DNA from: Phyto melanocephala
Lineage: Eukaryota > Arthropoda > Insecta > Diptera > Rhinophoridae
Reading direction: 5' to 3'
NCBI GenBank assembly: GCA_941918925.1
Contig: OW799233.1
Location: 121,918,333 to 121,982,332, forward strand
DNA: 64,000 nucleotides
Under the pieces are notes generated by a model that saw only the letters and a program-made list of their open reading frames with translations, searched no databases and was not told the origin of the DNA. Both the position numbers and the translations under genes were made by a program. Shown in pieces: positions 21,500-32,389 of the stretch. How positions within the stretch are numbered: the first letter of the stretch is position 1; every line of letters begins with the position of its first letter.

Positions 21500-21951
21500 T
21501 TTATGTATGGGTCAAACATAGTAATTAAAGTATACCCACTTCAGTAGGCTTAATATTGGTATCCAGTTAATTAAAGCGCTTGCTCAGTAGAGTAAAGTAA
21601 ACTATGAAAAATATGAAAGCTAAGATGGCGTCTGAAATAAAATTCAGGACATATGGGTCAAGTTAGTAATTTAGGTTTTGTCCACTTCAACCTCCCCAAT
21701 ATTGAAAACAGTAAATTCTAAGATGCTATCCTAAACAAAATGGCAGATAAATTTTTTATCTCAACTTCAATATGGCTATCAAATAAATGGGCTTAACTAA
21801 TAGAATTCAGCCAAATACTTATGTAAAATTTCAATATCAAAGATGTCCGCGAAAGTAATAAAGCAAAATGGGGCTAAACTACAATGTGATCGTATAGCTT
21901 AGTACATGATGGTGAATACTATTATCAGATTCGCCGCTGCATTCTTACTTG
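21500..21951 (+). mobile_element. Family B repeat fragment
   Basis: It ends with ATTATCAGATTCGCCGCTGC followed by ATTCTTACTTG, the degraded hairpin and cap of family B. Internal phrases TATGGGTCAA, ATGGCGTCTGAAATAAAA and AATATTGGTATC match 37200-37500 and 60300-60450. The 5' portion is missing. Confidence 0.6.
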
Positions 21952-21956
21952 TTTTG

Positions 21957-23034
21957 TTTTCCAACTGGAAGAGCTTATGAAAGAAGTATTGTTTTGGCGC
22001 GCCTAAAAGTATGCAGTACTGTTTAGTGTAATTATGGCAATTAAAAGTTTATACATCCAATCCACTTGAGAAATTACAAGTGGTTAAAATGTTTGTCTTT
22101 TTTTTTTTTGTTATTGAAGCCAAATCCAGCAAAGATCTTTTTAAAAGTAAAACACTAAATTTTATAGCGAGAGTAGAACCTGTCATCATTATCGGACTGA
22201 CTGAAAGATTACCGTCTTTTCCACTATTAAACACAATTCAAGCAAAATTTCCTATATTTACTTATTATCTGTAAAGTATCTTACCTGAATGTTATTTAAG
22301 GTTTTTGGAATTTTTTGTGATCATATAATAAGCACACATTGTTAATACATTTATCGATAGTCACAGGTAGAACGGCCCTAATATGAGTTTATTTAAAAAT
22401 TCCATTGCATTTCACACAAATATATCTCTACGCAAAATATGAATGCAAAAGTATCAAAAATAACAGCTTAACAAGCAATTTTACAAGAGAAGTTACATTA
22501 TGATAATACAGTTTCTATTACGTTTTCGCCTTTTCCTGTATAGTTCAAAATTTTTGAGTTAGGGCCTTTCTAATTGGGACCAACGATATGTATGCTTAAG
22601 AAAGGTCTGCTCTAATTCCAGTTTTAAACAACATTACTTATTTATAAACTTTCACGTTTTCAGTCGACTGCAGCATGTTTGTCGTCTGACTTTTGTACTG
22701 ACTCAAATTGAGCTAGCTAACAACTGCTTTAATATATGTTTTGTTATTTTGAAATTGTTGAAGCACAGTGTACTTAAACTACAAAGAACATTTTTTATAT
22801 AAAGAAATATTTATCTTCGCCAATAAAAAGTTTTCACAATTCTTAATTGCATAATTATTCACTTTGCTTAACGTAATCAATTTTTTTCGTACTTTTTAAT
22901 GTATTAAAATTATGTTTAATAATGAGGGTTAATTTATACCTTTAATTTTTATAAATAATTTTTGTATAAGTTTTTAATTTTTAAAAATATTTCATAAACA
23001 TTTGAAGACTTCATAACCAGTTTTACAATACTAT
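21957..23034. other. No gene seen
   Basis: A+T-rich. The opposed ORFs at 22049-22274 overlap antisense and neither is recognisable. Confidence 0.4.
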
Positions 23035-23345
23035 GCAGCAAAAAAAAAAAACTCATACTGGGCAATATTTTTCTCTAATCAAGTCTCACGTTCCAAAGGA
23101 AAAATATGGGGCGGTCCAACCAAAACGCACTATGTTAATTGTAAATAAGTCCAAAAAGTTTTCAGAGAATTATCTTAATACTTCTTATTATGATAAGAGG
23201 ATTTATGACAACTTTGTGAGGCCATTGAACTTCGCGTGCAAAAAGCCATTATTTCTTTGGCTGTAAGACAAGCGGCACCATCTTGTTGTAATCGCATATC
23301 GCCCAGATCCATATCTCCAATTTCTGACCATGAATTAAGTGCACC
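23035..23345 (-). pseudogene. mariner-like transposase relic
   Basis: The minus strand reads EIGDMDLGDMRLQQDGAACL then TAKEIM (about 23260-23330). It matches the mariner block EIEDMDLDDMWFQQDGATCHTANE that contains the second catalytic Asp. A weaker FFLWNVRLD-like match in the same direction (near 23085-23110) may be the FFLWGYVKS block after the third Asp. No intact frame and no terminal repeats found. Confidence 0.5.
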
Positions 23346-24308
23346 TAATACAAGTTTGCATTTTACAAAACTTACTTAAAAACTAATTAAAAAGGTTTTA
23401 AGATGGCTTACACGAAATTATTTTGTAAACCAAATTTTGTATTAAAACCTTAAACCATAAGTAGAAATTGTTTTCATTTCCAAATGCGACGTGAAGTAAC
23501 CATTTTATAAACACATTTCGATTCGCATTAACACTTAAGTGTAAAATACTGCCGAATTCTTTATAAGTTTAATAAAAAGCTATATATCATAATCAATGTT
23601 TATAAAATAATTTAAAATTATAGTTAATTTTGTCTTGAAAGTAAAACAGAAAACTTAAAATATATATTAAAGCAAATGTAGTTTTCCTTTATTATTTAAA
23701 AGAAGATACCTTTCTGGTAATGATTTTTAAAAAATAACAGAAATAATACTTCTTATGATAATAATGAAACAAAAAAGCATTTTTCCTTAAACAAGTAATT
23801 AGGTTTAATAAACAAAAGTAAAATAATAATTAAATGCTTTTAGCTTTTAAGATCTGCAAGTCGTTTTTCTGGAAAATTTTTATAGATATCTTTTTCAATC
23901 TCTATCGTTAAGTATGTATATTCCGCTAAAATCGTCTTTTTCTTCATCATTGAACCAACTGTTTATAATTTTTTAAAAATTCCTATCTAAAAACCGTACA
24001 GAAGTCGATGGTCGATTTTCACTCATCTTTACAGATATTGTAAAAACAAAGCTACGCACTTGGTGATGTTGGTCTAATGGACCACGCTTGAAATTAAAAA
24101 TCAATGTAACTGATTTCTTTAAACACAAATACAAACGATGACACCGGCAGGTGAAGCAAAATTAGAAAAACTTTAAGCTATTGAGTGAGCCAGAGACTTA
24201 AGTGGGAAGGAGGAACAATAATTTAATTTGTTACATAATGTTGCATAATTGATCTCCATAATAAAAAATCTTTTTTTTTTACTTTTAGAGTGAAAAATTT
24301 ATTTTTCT
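23346..24308. other. No gene seen
   Basis: A+T-rich sequence. A short minus-strand frame near 23870-23950 (KKKTILAEYTYLTIEIEKD) is mildly coding-like but unrecognised. Confidence 0.35.
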
Positions 24309-24322
24309 TAATAAAAACTTCA

Positions 24323-24553
24323 AGAGTGCCCCTGTGGACCAGTCAGTAAAGGACAAGTCAGTTGTTTAGGGGTTGCGGGTTCGATTCCCGCCGGAGACTC
24401 TGGAATTGTCTGCTTCTCTTTCTCTTCTATCCTAAATATTTCTATTCTTATTCTATTCTTCTCTCTATTAAGGCGTCACAATGGACCGTAATGGTCTCCG
24501 AGTGAAGGCGTGAGGGTAACTTTGCACCAGCCTTACCTACCTACCTACCTACC
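24323..24553 (+). mobile_element. tRNA-derived SINE
   Basis: A 231-bp insert between two copies of TAATAAAAACTTCA (24309-24322 and 24554-24567). Its head, GTGCCCCTGTGGACCAGTCA to GGTTGCGGGTTCGATTCCCG, carries a good RNA polymerase III B box, GGTTCGATTCC (24378-24388), and a plausible A-box-like region near 24334. A pyrimidine-rich body follows, and the tail is (CTAC)n (24531-24553). Head with tRNA-like promoter, body and simple-repeat tail is the standard SINE layout. It lacks a clean cloverleaf, so it is not a tRNA gene. It would depend on a LINE for mobility. Confidence 0.7.
24378..24388 (+). promoter_or_regulatory. RNA polymerase III B box of the SINE
   Basis: GGTTCGATTCC, matching the GGTTCGANTCC consensus exactly. 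The upstream A box is less clear. Confidence 0.7.
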
Positions 24554-24567
24554 TAATAAAAACTTCA

Positions 24568-25516
24568 TGATGAGATATGAAAATATTCACTGCAGAGGGA
24601 GAATGGGATGATATAACCAGGATAGGAAACACCAATGGAATCGATCTTTATACAGACGGTTCAAAGATTGGTGACCAAACTGGAGTGGGCTTATACGACA
24701 TAAGCCGAAACAGAAGCAAATACTTCCGTCTACCAGATCACAATACTATTTGCCAGGCTGAGATCATGGCGGTCACGGAAGAAATTAAATGGATAAAGGA
24801 AACGAGTAGCGAAGCCCTGATTCGTATAGCCAATCAGTGATTAAGACATTGAGAAAGGAGAAAGTTAAATCCCGGAACGTTTTGGATTGCAAGAGCGAGA
24901 TAAACTCATATGCAAATTGTGAACATCTGGAGATAATATTGATACCAAGCCATCACGGGCTGTAGGAAACGAGAAAACCGACAAATTATCCAAAATGGGA
25001 GTTCTTCTGAGTACTATAACTTTGGAGAACGATAAACCCCTTAAAGGATGAATTTAAAAGGTTGGGCGACGGAGGAACATGTCAGAAAATGGCAAGGCAC
25101 TGATGTCGGTATAGTGGCAAAAATACTATGGGGTAAACCAAATCTTGGGAAATCAAAGGAAATTCTGAGATTAAGTAGACCAACACTTAGGAGACTAACC
25201 AGTGTGATTACAGGTCATACGGAGTTGAGAACCCATCTAGCTCGCATGAAATTGTCTGAGGAAACGACATGCGAGGAAGAGGATGAGACTTTGATACACT
25301 ATCTCTGTCATTGTCCTGCGTTTGGACATATTAGACGCGAGAATTTTACAGTGGATACTATGCCAAATTTGGAGTACCTGGGAAACTCGAACTGGAAATC
25401 CATAATGAATTACATTGGGGGGACTTAGTTCATGGAGTGCACAACATGCCAACTGGGCATAAGTGTGTACCTGTCATAGGTTTGGGCTTTTAATGCCCCT
25501 CCTTTTCAACCTAACC
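24568..25516 (+). mobile_element. 5'-truncated LINE: RNase H domain, C-terminal knuckle region and 3' tail
   Basis: Frame pieces in order: RNase H start NGIDLYTDGSKIGDQTGVGL (first catalytic Asp in YTDGS), CQAEIMAV (catalytic Glu), then after a frameshift near 24830 SQSVIKTLRKEKVKSRN, IPSHHGL, a second frameshift and GNEKTDKLSKMG. A C-terminal region follows at 25048-25428: VITGHTELRTHLARMKL and CEEEDETLIHYLCHCPAF, which has a C/H knuckle pattern common in RNase H-bearing LINEs of the I/R1/Jockey group. The 3' tail ends GCCCCTCCTTTTCAACCTAA. Flanking TAATAAAAACTT occurs at 24554 and 25517. Frameshifts and stops show it is dead. Clade not fixed. Confidence 0.75.
24577..25431 (+). pseudogene. 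LINE ORF2 C-terminal relic (RNase H plus CCHC-like tail)
   Basis: Two open stretches (24577-24840, 87 codons; 25048-25428, 126 codons) belong to one broken reading frame. RNase H removes the RNA strand during or after target-primed reverse transcription; the C-terminal Cys/His region is thought to bind RNA. At least two frameshifts separate the stretches, and reverse transcriptase and endonuclease are absent because of 5' truncation. Confidence 0.7.
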
Positions 25517-25530
25517 TAATAAAAACTTTA

Positions 25531-26135
25531 AAAAATGATTTCATATTGTAATTGATTTTTTTAATTCACAACGTCGTATTCTAACGTATTCTGTATCGTC
25601 TACTGAAACACAATTCTGGTTCATTTGACTGCGAACATAATTTCTGTTGTATCGGTTATATCGTTGTAATGTTAAATAAAAATATAGAACAGCAGAATTT
25701 ATCAAATCTTTCATTTGCAGAGCTACAAAAAATATTAAAAAAATTTTAAGTAAAAAATTTTAACAAAGGTATAGAAAAATCCAAAAAATTATAATGTGTA
25801 TTTCTTATTTTGGGAGCAAAACAAAAAATAACACACAAATTATTTTTTGATTCTGCAGATAATTTTTATTTTCCATTCCTGTGTAAGTCCAATAAAACAC
25901 TATAAAAATATATGAAATGAAATTGTAGCAAAATATTTCAATGAAAATTACCAACAGAAAGCAAACAATACTGTAAACATCTTTTCACAGCAATACAAAC
26001 TCAATGAACGTAGGTTCGAATTCCAGTTAAAAAAAACAAAAATTTTTATTTTTTTTAATACAGACATACATATATAAACTTAATTTATAATTTAACAATA
26101 GGATGTCGGTGATACAATTGATATTGAATGACTAA
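25531..26135. other. No gene seen
   Basis: A+T-rich. GGTTCGAATTCC near 26011 resembles a B box but has one base too many and no partner A box. Confidence 0.4.
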
Positions 26136-26137
26136 AC

Positions 26138-26189
26138 GTTGTGAAGGGTATATAAGTTTCGGCATGGCCGAATATAGCACTCTTACTTG
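26138..26189 (+). mobile_element. Family B terminal fragment (cap only)
   Basis: GTGAAGGGTATATAAGTTTC, GGCATGGCCGAA and TATAGCACTCTTACTTGT are the hairpin-side end of family B. The rest of the element is not seen upstream. Confidence 0.6.
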
Positions 26190-27213
26190 TTTTCCTTGAA
26201 AAAATCTTGATATTTTTCTTCCAGATGGAACAATTAAAAATTTGAGAGAAAATGATCTATAAAATACAATTTTAAAAAACGCTAAATATTTCACAAAAAT
26301 CCCACTGTCCCCTCTTTAACACCCATGCGTTCAACATTCGTAGCAAAAATTATTACAAAGTTTGTTAAGCCTTTAAGTTTTTATTATTTTTTTTTTTTTG
26401 TTGCACATAATGAAAAACTCTACACATGTATGAGTTCTTGCTTATGTTTGTGTGTATGTGAGTTCATGTGTGGCTTTGTTCTTAAACTTTAAGTTTGTTG
26501 ATATAACGATTCATAATGTGTTTGTACAAGTAATAAAATAAGTCGATAAGAAAAGGAAAGGGAGTATAAGAGATAGAGGGAGATAGAAGATAGATCTGCA
26601 AGTATCAAGGAACTTATAATTTCATTAAACTGCAAATTAAAACAGGTTTTTCTTATACTTACTTTGTTATAAAAATTTTCCATTCAAAAGACATACTAAA
26701 AGTTTACTTTCTTTCTTAATAAAAAATTTTATTAAAAATTAAGTCGATAATGAAAAAAATTAAATGATTTGATAACAATATGTTGACTGGATGGATAATC
26801 TAAGGGCCAAGATGTGTAATTTAATAAAATGTTTGTAAAATAAATGAGATTTTATGTAAATTTTATGGACTTAAGATTCAAGTTTGTGTTATTTTGAAAA
26901 CAATGAAAATATAAATATTTTTTATTACATTTTTTTTTTAGCACTAAGGCGTTTATCTTCATTAAATTTAATATTCCATTAAATTTATGCATTGTCATGT
27001 AAAATCTTAGAAAAAAAAAACAATAAAAAAATTAAGTAAAAGTAAAATCTTGAAACTTTTTAAATTGTAATTTTTTTTAAAAAATTTTATTGTTAATATA
27101 ATTTGCTATCTGTCAGCATTATATCATTAAAGGCGGCAAGATGCTAGAATAAAAAAAAGCTGTGCGCAATAAATTATTAATCCATTTTTCTTTAATTTAT
27201 ATTTGAAATAAAA
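26190..27213. other. No gene seen
   Basis: A+T-rich. ORFs on the minus strand at 26085-26683 are unrecognised and biased in composition. Confidence 0.4.
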
Positions 27214-27752
27214 GGTGTCCCAAAATTAACACAAGATTGTAAATTTTGAAAATAATTCCACAGGTGAGAGTTTAGGGTAGGTAAAAATGGAATATAAGAG
27301 GATCTGTCTTTATTATTGAAAATAGTTAAAAGCTTTAAAATTTTATAAAAATATGGTCGGAATAGTGTTTGAACATGGTAAAATCTTAAGAGGTTTTTTT
27401 AAATTTTGGGGGTTTAATTCTGCTGATAACGCAAAACACACTGTTGATGCTAAAACAAGCCATTCAAATATCAATATTGCAGCAGTGCTTGATAGTGTCG
27501 ATGACAATCCAAAAAAATCAATTCGACACTGTGAGAAAGAATTGCAAATTTTAAGAAATTTTGAAAATTTTGAACTGCGGCCGCCAAGCTTTCTTCATAT
27601 TTCAAATATTTTTCAATAATGAAGACAAGTTGATCTAGCGTTAAATTTTTACTAAGCCAAAACTGTGAGTAGTCAAAATGTTTTTTAGGCTTTCTAATGC
27701 TTAACAGAACCAATAGCGAAAAAATTCAAATGTTGCGTTAATTTTAATCCCA
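27214..27752 (+). mobile_element. Degraded mariner with terminal repeats
   Basis: Left end GGTGTCCCAAAATTAACACA (27214) pairs with the right end TTGCGTTAATTTTAATCCCA (27735-27752), imperfectly but over about 20 bp. The plus-strand frame at 27353-27619 carries SNINIAAVLDSVDDNPKKSI then RHCEKELQI, matching mariner NIAAVRDSVxEDPxTSIRRRSQQLGI in the linker after the second helix-turn-helix. After an internal deletion, INNEDKL-like and FTKPKL words resemble the FSDEAHF..FVNKQN block around the first catalytic Asp. About 540 bp compared with about 1.3 kb for an intact mariner; several stops. Confidence 0.55.
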
Positions 27753-27910
27753 TCATGACTCAGTTCATTGTTTTATATCGACCTAGACAAAAAAAATCCT
27801 GTAATAAATGACCTGTGAAATCCTCTATTTGTGGTTTAGAATGGGGCAGAACTGAACAGAAAAAGTAGTATGCTTTAATTGATAAAAAAAATTACCAAAT
27901 AATATAGAAA

Positions 27911-29285
27911 CAAGTAAGAGTGCAATATTCGGCCGTGTCGAATCTGATAATACCCCTCACCATCATGTACAAAGGTATAATCCCACATCGTAGCTTAAGT
28001 TATATTTTATGTTGTACGCCATTATTTTTTATTATTTCCGACGCCATCCTCGATTTTGAATTTTTACGCAATTGTCTGTATTGAAGTAGTCAAGCCCTTT
28101 AATATGATACCCATATTAATGGGCTTAAAAAAATTTTACCCGCCATTTTGTTTTAGACGTCATCTTGGATTTTCATTTTTTTTAATAATTTACTGTCAAG
28201 CCCTTTCATTTGATACCAGTATTGAGGAGTTTCTAGAAGTTACATATTAAAATACCAGATTTTACCTATATGAATTTATTGTCCGACATTTTGTAGTTGC
28301 GGTCAACATGATTTTTAATTTTTTACTGTGCTTATATTGCGCTAGTCAAGTCCTTTCAGATGATACCAATATTGATTCTCTCAATTTTTTAGAAGCTGAA
28401 AAAAATTGATTTTCGTTTGTAAATTTTTGGAATATATATTGTAAAAAAAATAAATTTAAATTTTAGGATATAAGTTCAATGCGATAATGACAGAATATCA
28501 ATAGAAAGTTAGTCATCTGATACTAGCTGAGGGGAATGCATTTTCGAAACCAGCTACGGTTTCATAATCAGCACTATTTTGATCAGAACTACACAGGTGT
28601 TGTGTGTAAATATCAACTGTTTAACTCAGTATTGTATTGAAAATTTAAACATAGAATAACTTGTTCTAATTGATTTCATGTTATTTTATATACATATAAT
28701 TGAGTTAGTACGAAATTTACGAAAATCTGTTTTTCCTGTATTCTTTTTTGCACGTAATTACCACAAGTTTTTTCAATGTATGTCTTTGGCTTAATATGCC
28801 GCTAAAGAAATTTTTGCAATTATGCAGTTGCATTATATGTCACATGTTTTTTTAAACAAGTTGGTATTAGTTTAACAATGTTTCTTCTTGCCTATAACTT
28901 TACCGATTAGAGCCCGCTTTATCCAAAATTTCTATGGCTGAAAAATATTATATTTGGTGGTAAAAATATGGGAAAAAATAGAGGCAATCATATTTATTTG
29001 CTTATATCTCAGAAAGTTATGGGGCGATTGTGCTGAATTTCAACAGCGATAAAGTCACGAATATTTCCAAAAGATGGATGCCATACACAGATTTGAGGAA
29101 CATTTGGTTGCTTCTAAAAGTTGATTTCAACCAACACACGGGCAGACGGACAGACGGTCAGGGCTTAATTGACTCCTCCATTCATAAGCTTTCAGAAAAT
29201 ATATACTTTATGGGGTCAGAAATGAAAATTGTAGAAATTACAATGGCTATATTATACCCTTGTGCACCACAGGTGAAGGGTATAA
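27911..29285 (-). mobile_element. Family B repeat, long copy
   Basis: Cap CAAGTAAGAGTGCAATATTC with hairpin TTCGGCCGTGTCGAA, then ATAATACCCCTCACCATCAT. Far end has GGGCAGACGGACAGACGG, TATACTTTATGGGGTCAGAA, TATTATACCCTTGTGCACCA and GGTGAAGGGTATAA. Interior phrases about CCATTTTGTTTTAGACGTCA and CAAGCCCTTTCATTTGATAC recur at 21500, 37200 and 60300. A Penelope-type hairpin module is embedded at 28510-28600. No functional ORF. Confidence 0.75.
28510..28600 (-). repeat. Penelope-type hairpin module inside family B
   Basis: On the minus strand GCTGATTATGAAACCGTAGC, TGGTTTCGAAAATGCATTCC, then CTCAGCTAGTATC. It is a diverged copy of the 18050 module: CTGATGAT has become CTGATTAT while the GAAACC/GGTTTC stem is intact. 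Confidence 0.5.
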
Positions 29286-29287
29286 AG

Positions 29288-31020
29288 ATGTATTCAAATT
29301 TAATTGGAACCTCTACACATTTATTAGGAGTAACCACGGATAGCTCTCTTGTGTATCTCAGTTAATATGACAAAGTACTTAAAAATCAAAAAAAAAGCCA
29401 CAAGTGTTACTTAAAGTGTTCAGTATGACAAAGTAATTGTAGGCAAGTATAATTTGTTTCTAATTACTGCCCCTGATTTCCCTACATTTTGAGCTGAAAT
29501 TAATTCAAAAAAATCTTAACTACAGAACAGATTCTCTTAAGCACTTCTGTTGGAAAAAAATTACTGCCTTGAAATTATATCCTTTATACAGCGCTCTTAT
29601 AATGGCTCTTAAACTTATTTTGTCATTGTTTAAAAATAACAAAACGGAAATAGGAAATGCTATAATTTAGCTACGGCAAAGAACAAATCGAAAGAGCCCA
29701 GACAAATATTATATATTTACATCTATTACAACTACTTATTCAATAGTTATGCAAATCGTGTTTAACTTGGATAACACCAAAGGACATTATCCTTAATGGC
29801 ATATAATTATTTTATCAATTCAAGAAAAAATAATTTGTCTGCCAGAATAAACTACAAATACACACACACACACACACACACAATTTTTAATGTTTTGTCT
29901 TCTTTTTTTGTTCTACATCTTTTAGTGTTTGAATGCAATATTTCAACAGCGAATAGAAAAAGAAGAAAACAACATAATGATGCCACCAAAACTAATGTTG
30001 ACACAGCACAGGACTAATAGTTGTAAGAAGTTTTCTAGGGACAAACTTCGATTTTTCTTTTTCTACTATTTGCCACACAATCCAAGGAATTACAATTTAA
30101 ATAAGATAAAACCTAAAACAAAAAATGTTAAAAGAAAAAAAAACAAAAGTTTCCTTAAAGAAATTTGGAAAAAATACGTTAAAATATGCATTCAAGCATC
30201 ATAAAGTAGAAAGGGCAACTAGAAAATAAAAATGTTAAAATGAACTACTTTAAAACAAACGTACGAACGTAAAATCACACACTTTTGCTTAAATAGAAGG
30301 AAGGCAAAGATGTGAAAAAAAGCATTATATAAAATTTTCTACGGTAGTGTCGCGATAACAAAATTTTTAAATAAATATAAATTTAAGCGTTAAAATAAAT
30401 TTGAGAGTTTTCGCATTAAATGCTTTTGAAAAGGAGAAGAAAGTAACAGACATTAAAATATTTTAACCAAAATGCAATATTTTATGCTAATTTTTTTTTT
30501 CATTTTATTAATGCCAACTGAAATTGTAATAAATGACAGTTATTCTATTACATTTTTAATATGACACCCTAGTGTGCAGAAGACGAGGGTATTGAAATTT
30601 ATTTTTTTTTAGATTTTAATTAGTTAAGAAAGGATTTTAATTGAAACTTAACCAGTTTTCACAACTAAAGAAAATAATAATTTGAAGTTACAATTGGTGA
30701 ATTCACAAGATGTCGTAAATTTAAATGCTATAAAAAACCTTTGTTGTTAACAATCCCTCATAAATTAGTGCGATATGTCAAATCTAAATCAGCTGACACC
30801 AATTTAGCAAACAAATTAAAATAATCATTTAATAAATATTTACTGTATCATTGTTCAAATTTAATGAAATAGTAAAATTAAAGCTGGTTTTTGCGATAAG
30901 TAGACTTCTTTAGTTTTTTGGACAAATAATAAATATAAACTTAAAGCAGACTGACACACACCTACGTCAAAAACTTTTGGCGATGTTGGCGATTTATGAA
31001 AAATATTTGGCGGTTTTGTT
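29288..31020. other. No gene seen
   Basis: A+T-rich with a (CA)n run at 29860-29882. Lys/Asn-rich ORFs at 29796-30204 look compositional. Nothing recognised. Confidence 0.4.
29860..29882. repeat. (CA)n microsatellite
   Basis: About eleven CA units. Confidence 0.9.
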
Positions 31021-31029
31021 AAGCTTTTG

Positions 31030-32380
31030 ACTTACAGTCGCTTTGGATTGATAATGATGGCTCAATGGATTGCTGTTTACTCTTGTTCAATTGCCGATTT
31101 GTTACTTTCGCCCTTTGTGAATTTCTTTGAGGAGTAGGCGACTTGTAGTTGTTTTAATTCGTATTTTTGGCTCAACTCTGCTCCACACGCATGTCTACTC
31201 GCTTCTATTGTGATACAACATTCCCATCAAAAATCGGTATATTGTAATAGTGTGGGGCTCATTAATGCCTTTTTCAAAAAATTAAATGCAAAATCTTACT
31301 CCTTAGTCCATTCGAAATTTACACCTTCCCTAGATAGTCCTGTGAGATGCCTGGAATACTCAAAAATTTTTTTAATAAATCTGCGATAGTAATTGCAAAA
31401 GGCTACAAACCTTTTTGCACTATCGGCAACTCTTGGAGTAGGATAGTTTTCAATTACCAAATATTTACTATCATCAGGAAGTATTCCTTTATTCACATTT
31501 ATGACCTAAATAGAGGGTCCGCCAATTAAATTTTCTTTTTGAAAATGCTAAAAAGAATGTATCTTCGGCTGTGTGGCACGTAGCGTCATCCTGTTGAAAT
31601 CAAATGTTGCCAATATCCTCCTCTTCAATTTTTGTGAACAAAAATTCGTTCAACATGGCGCGATAATGATCGCCATTGACTACGACCACTCCTTGCTCAT
31701 TTTCGAAGAAAAATGGCCCAATTATGCCTGTGGACCAAAATCCACACCAAACAGTGACTCGTCTTGGGTGTATGCGTGCGGGTTTTCTGTGCCCCAAATG
31801 CGACAATTTTACTTGTTTACATACCCGCCAACATCAAAATGAGCTTCATCTGCAAAGATGATTTTTATGGCAAAATCGGCCAAAGTAATGTCGCAATATT
31901 TCTCAGCTTTGTTCAAGCATATACACAATCATATTCGTTCAGCGGAAGGATAAAACTAATTATCTGTCCGTAACTATTCACGAAATATGGCGGACCCTTT
32001 AGGTTACTTCCCTCACAAAAACTGAATATTTTTCGGGGTGTAATTTAAGGTTGTTTTCTCGACATGGTTTAAAAACGTCTGTTAAATTTGAAAGCATGCG
32101 TTTCTCTGAGCATCCCAGCACGACCAAATTATCGATGTAAAGAAATGCTTGATCTGGTTTTAAGCCACTTAATGTAAGTGTCATCATTCTTTGAAAAGAA
32201 TAAGGCGCTATTTTTAAATCATACGGAAGTCTAGTAAATCTATAAGATCCATTATTCGTTGAAAATGAATTTTCTTCTAGTTTAATCTGGTGTAAGCCAG
32301 AAAAAAATACTTAGCTCTGCCAAGTTGATCTAGAACGTCTTTAATTCTAGGCAATGGAAATTTATCTGCCAATAATAAAA
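31030..32380 (-). pseudogene. Ty3/gypsy pol relic: reverse transcriptase to RNase H, interrupted
   Basis: The minus strand holds, in order: DKFPLPRIKDVLDQLGRAKY, a frameshift, LPYDLKIAPYSFQRMM, then FLYIDNLVVLGCSEK (catalytic box; the family's YMDD-type Asp pair reads IDN, so the second Asp is lost), NNLKLHPEKYSVFV, the mariner insertion, NKGILPDDSKYLVI, FVAFCNYYRRFI, FEWTKE, a stop, LKKALMSPTLLQYTDF, a stop, and RNase H pieces (EASRHACGAELSQKYE, VAYSSKKFTKGESNKS). This is the Ty3/gypsy RT-RNase H order. No long terminal repeats, protease, integrase or env-like frame are seen. Multiple stops and frameshifts make it non-functional. Confidence 0.75.
31513..31999 (-). mobile_element. mariner remnant inserted in the gypsy relic
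   Basis: Inverted ends GAGGGTCCGCC (31513) and GGCGGACCCTT (ending 31999) are flanked by TA at 31511-31512 and 32000-32001, the mariner target duplication. The minus strand carries central transposase only: KIIFADEAHFDVGGYVNK (first catalytic Asp context), a stop, CRIWGTENPHA, a frameshift, then HPRRVTVWCGFWSTGIIGPF, FFENEQG, VNGDHYRAMLNEFLF and FQQDDATCHTAEDT (second catalytic Asp; the expected Trp before it is a TGA stop). Both terminal thirds of the gene are deleted. The TA lies inside the gypsy coding frame. Confidence 0.8.
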
Positions 32381-32389
32381 TATTATATT

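Noticed and set aside
24340..24400. tRNA gene
   Set aside because: A good B box exists but there is no complete cloverleaf, the unit has a body and CTAC tail, and it is flanked by a target duplication, so it is a SINE.
26005..26020. Pol III B box GGTTCGAATTCC
   Set aside because: One base too long and without A box or SINE structure.
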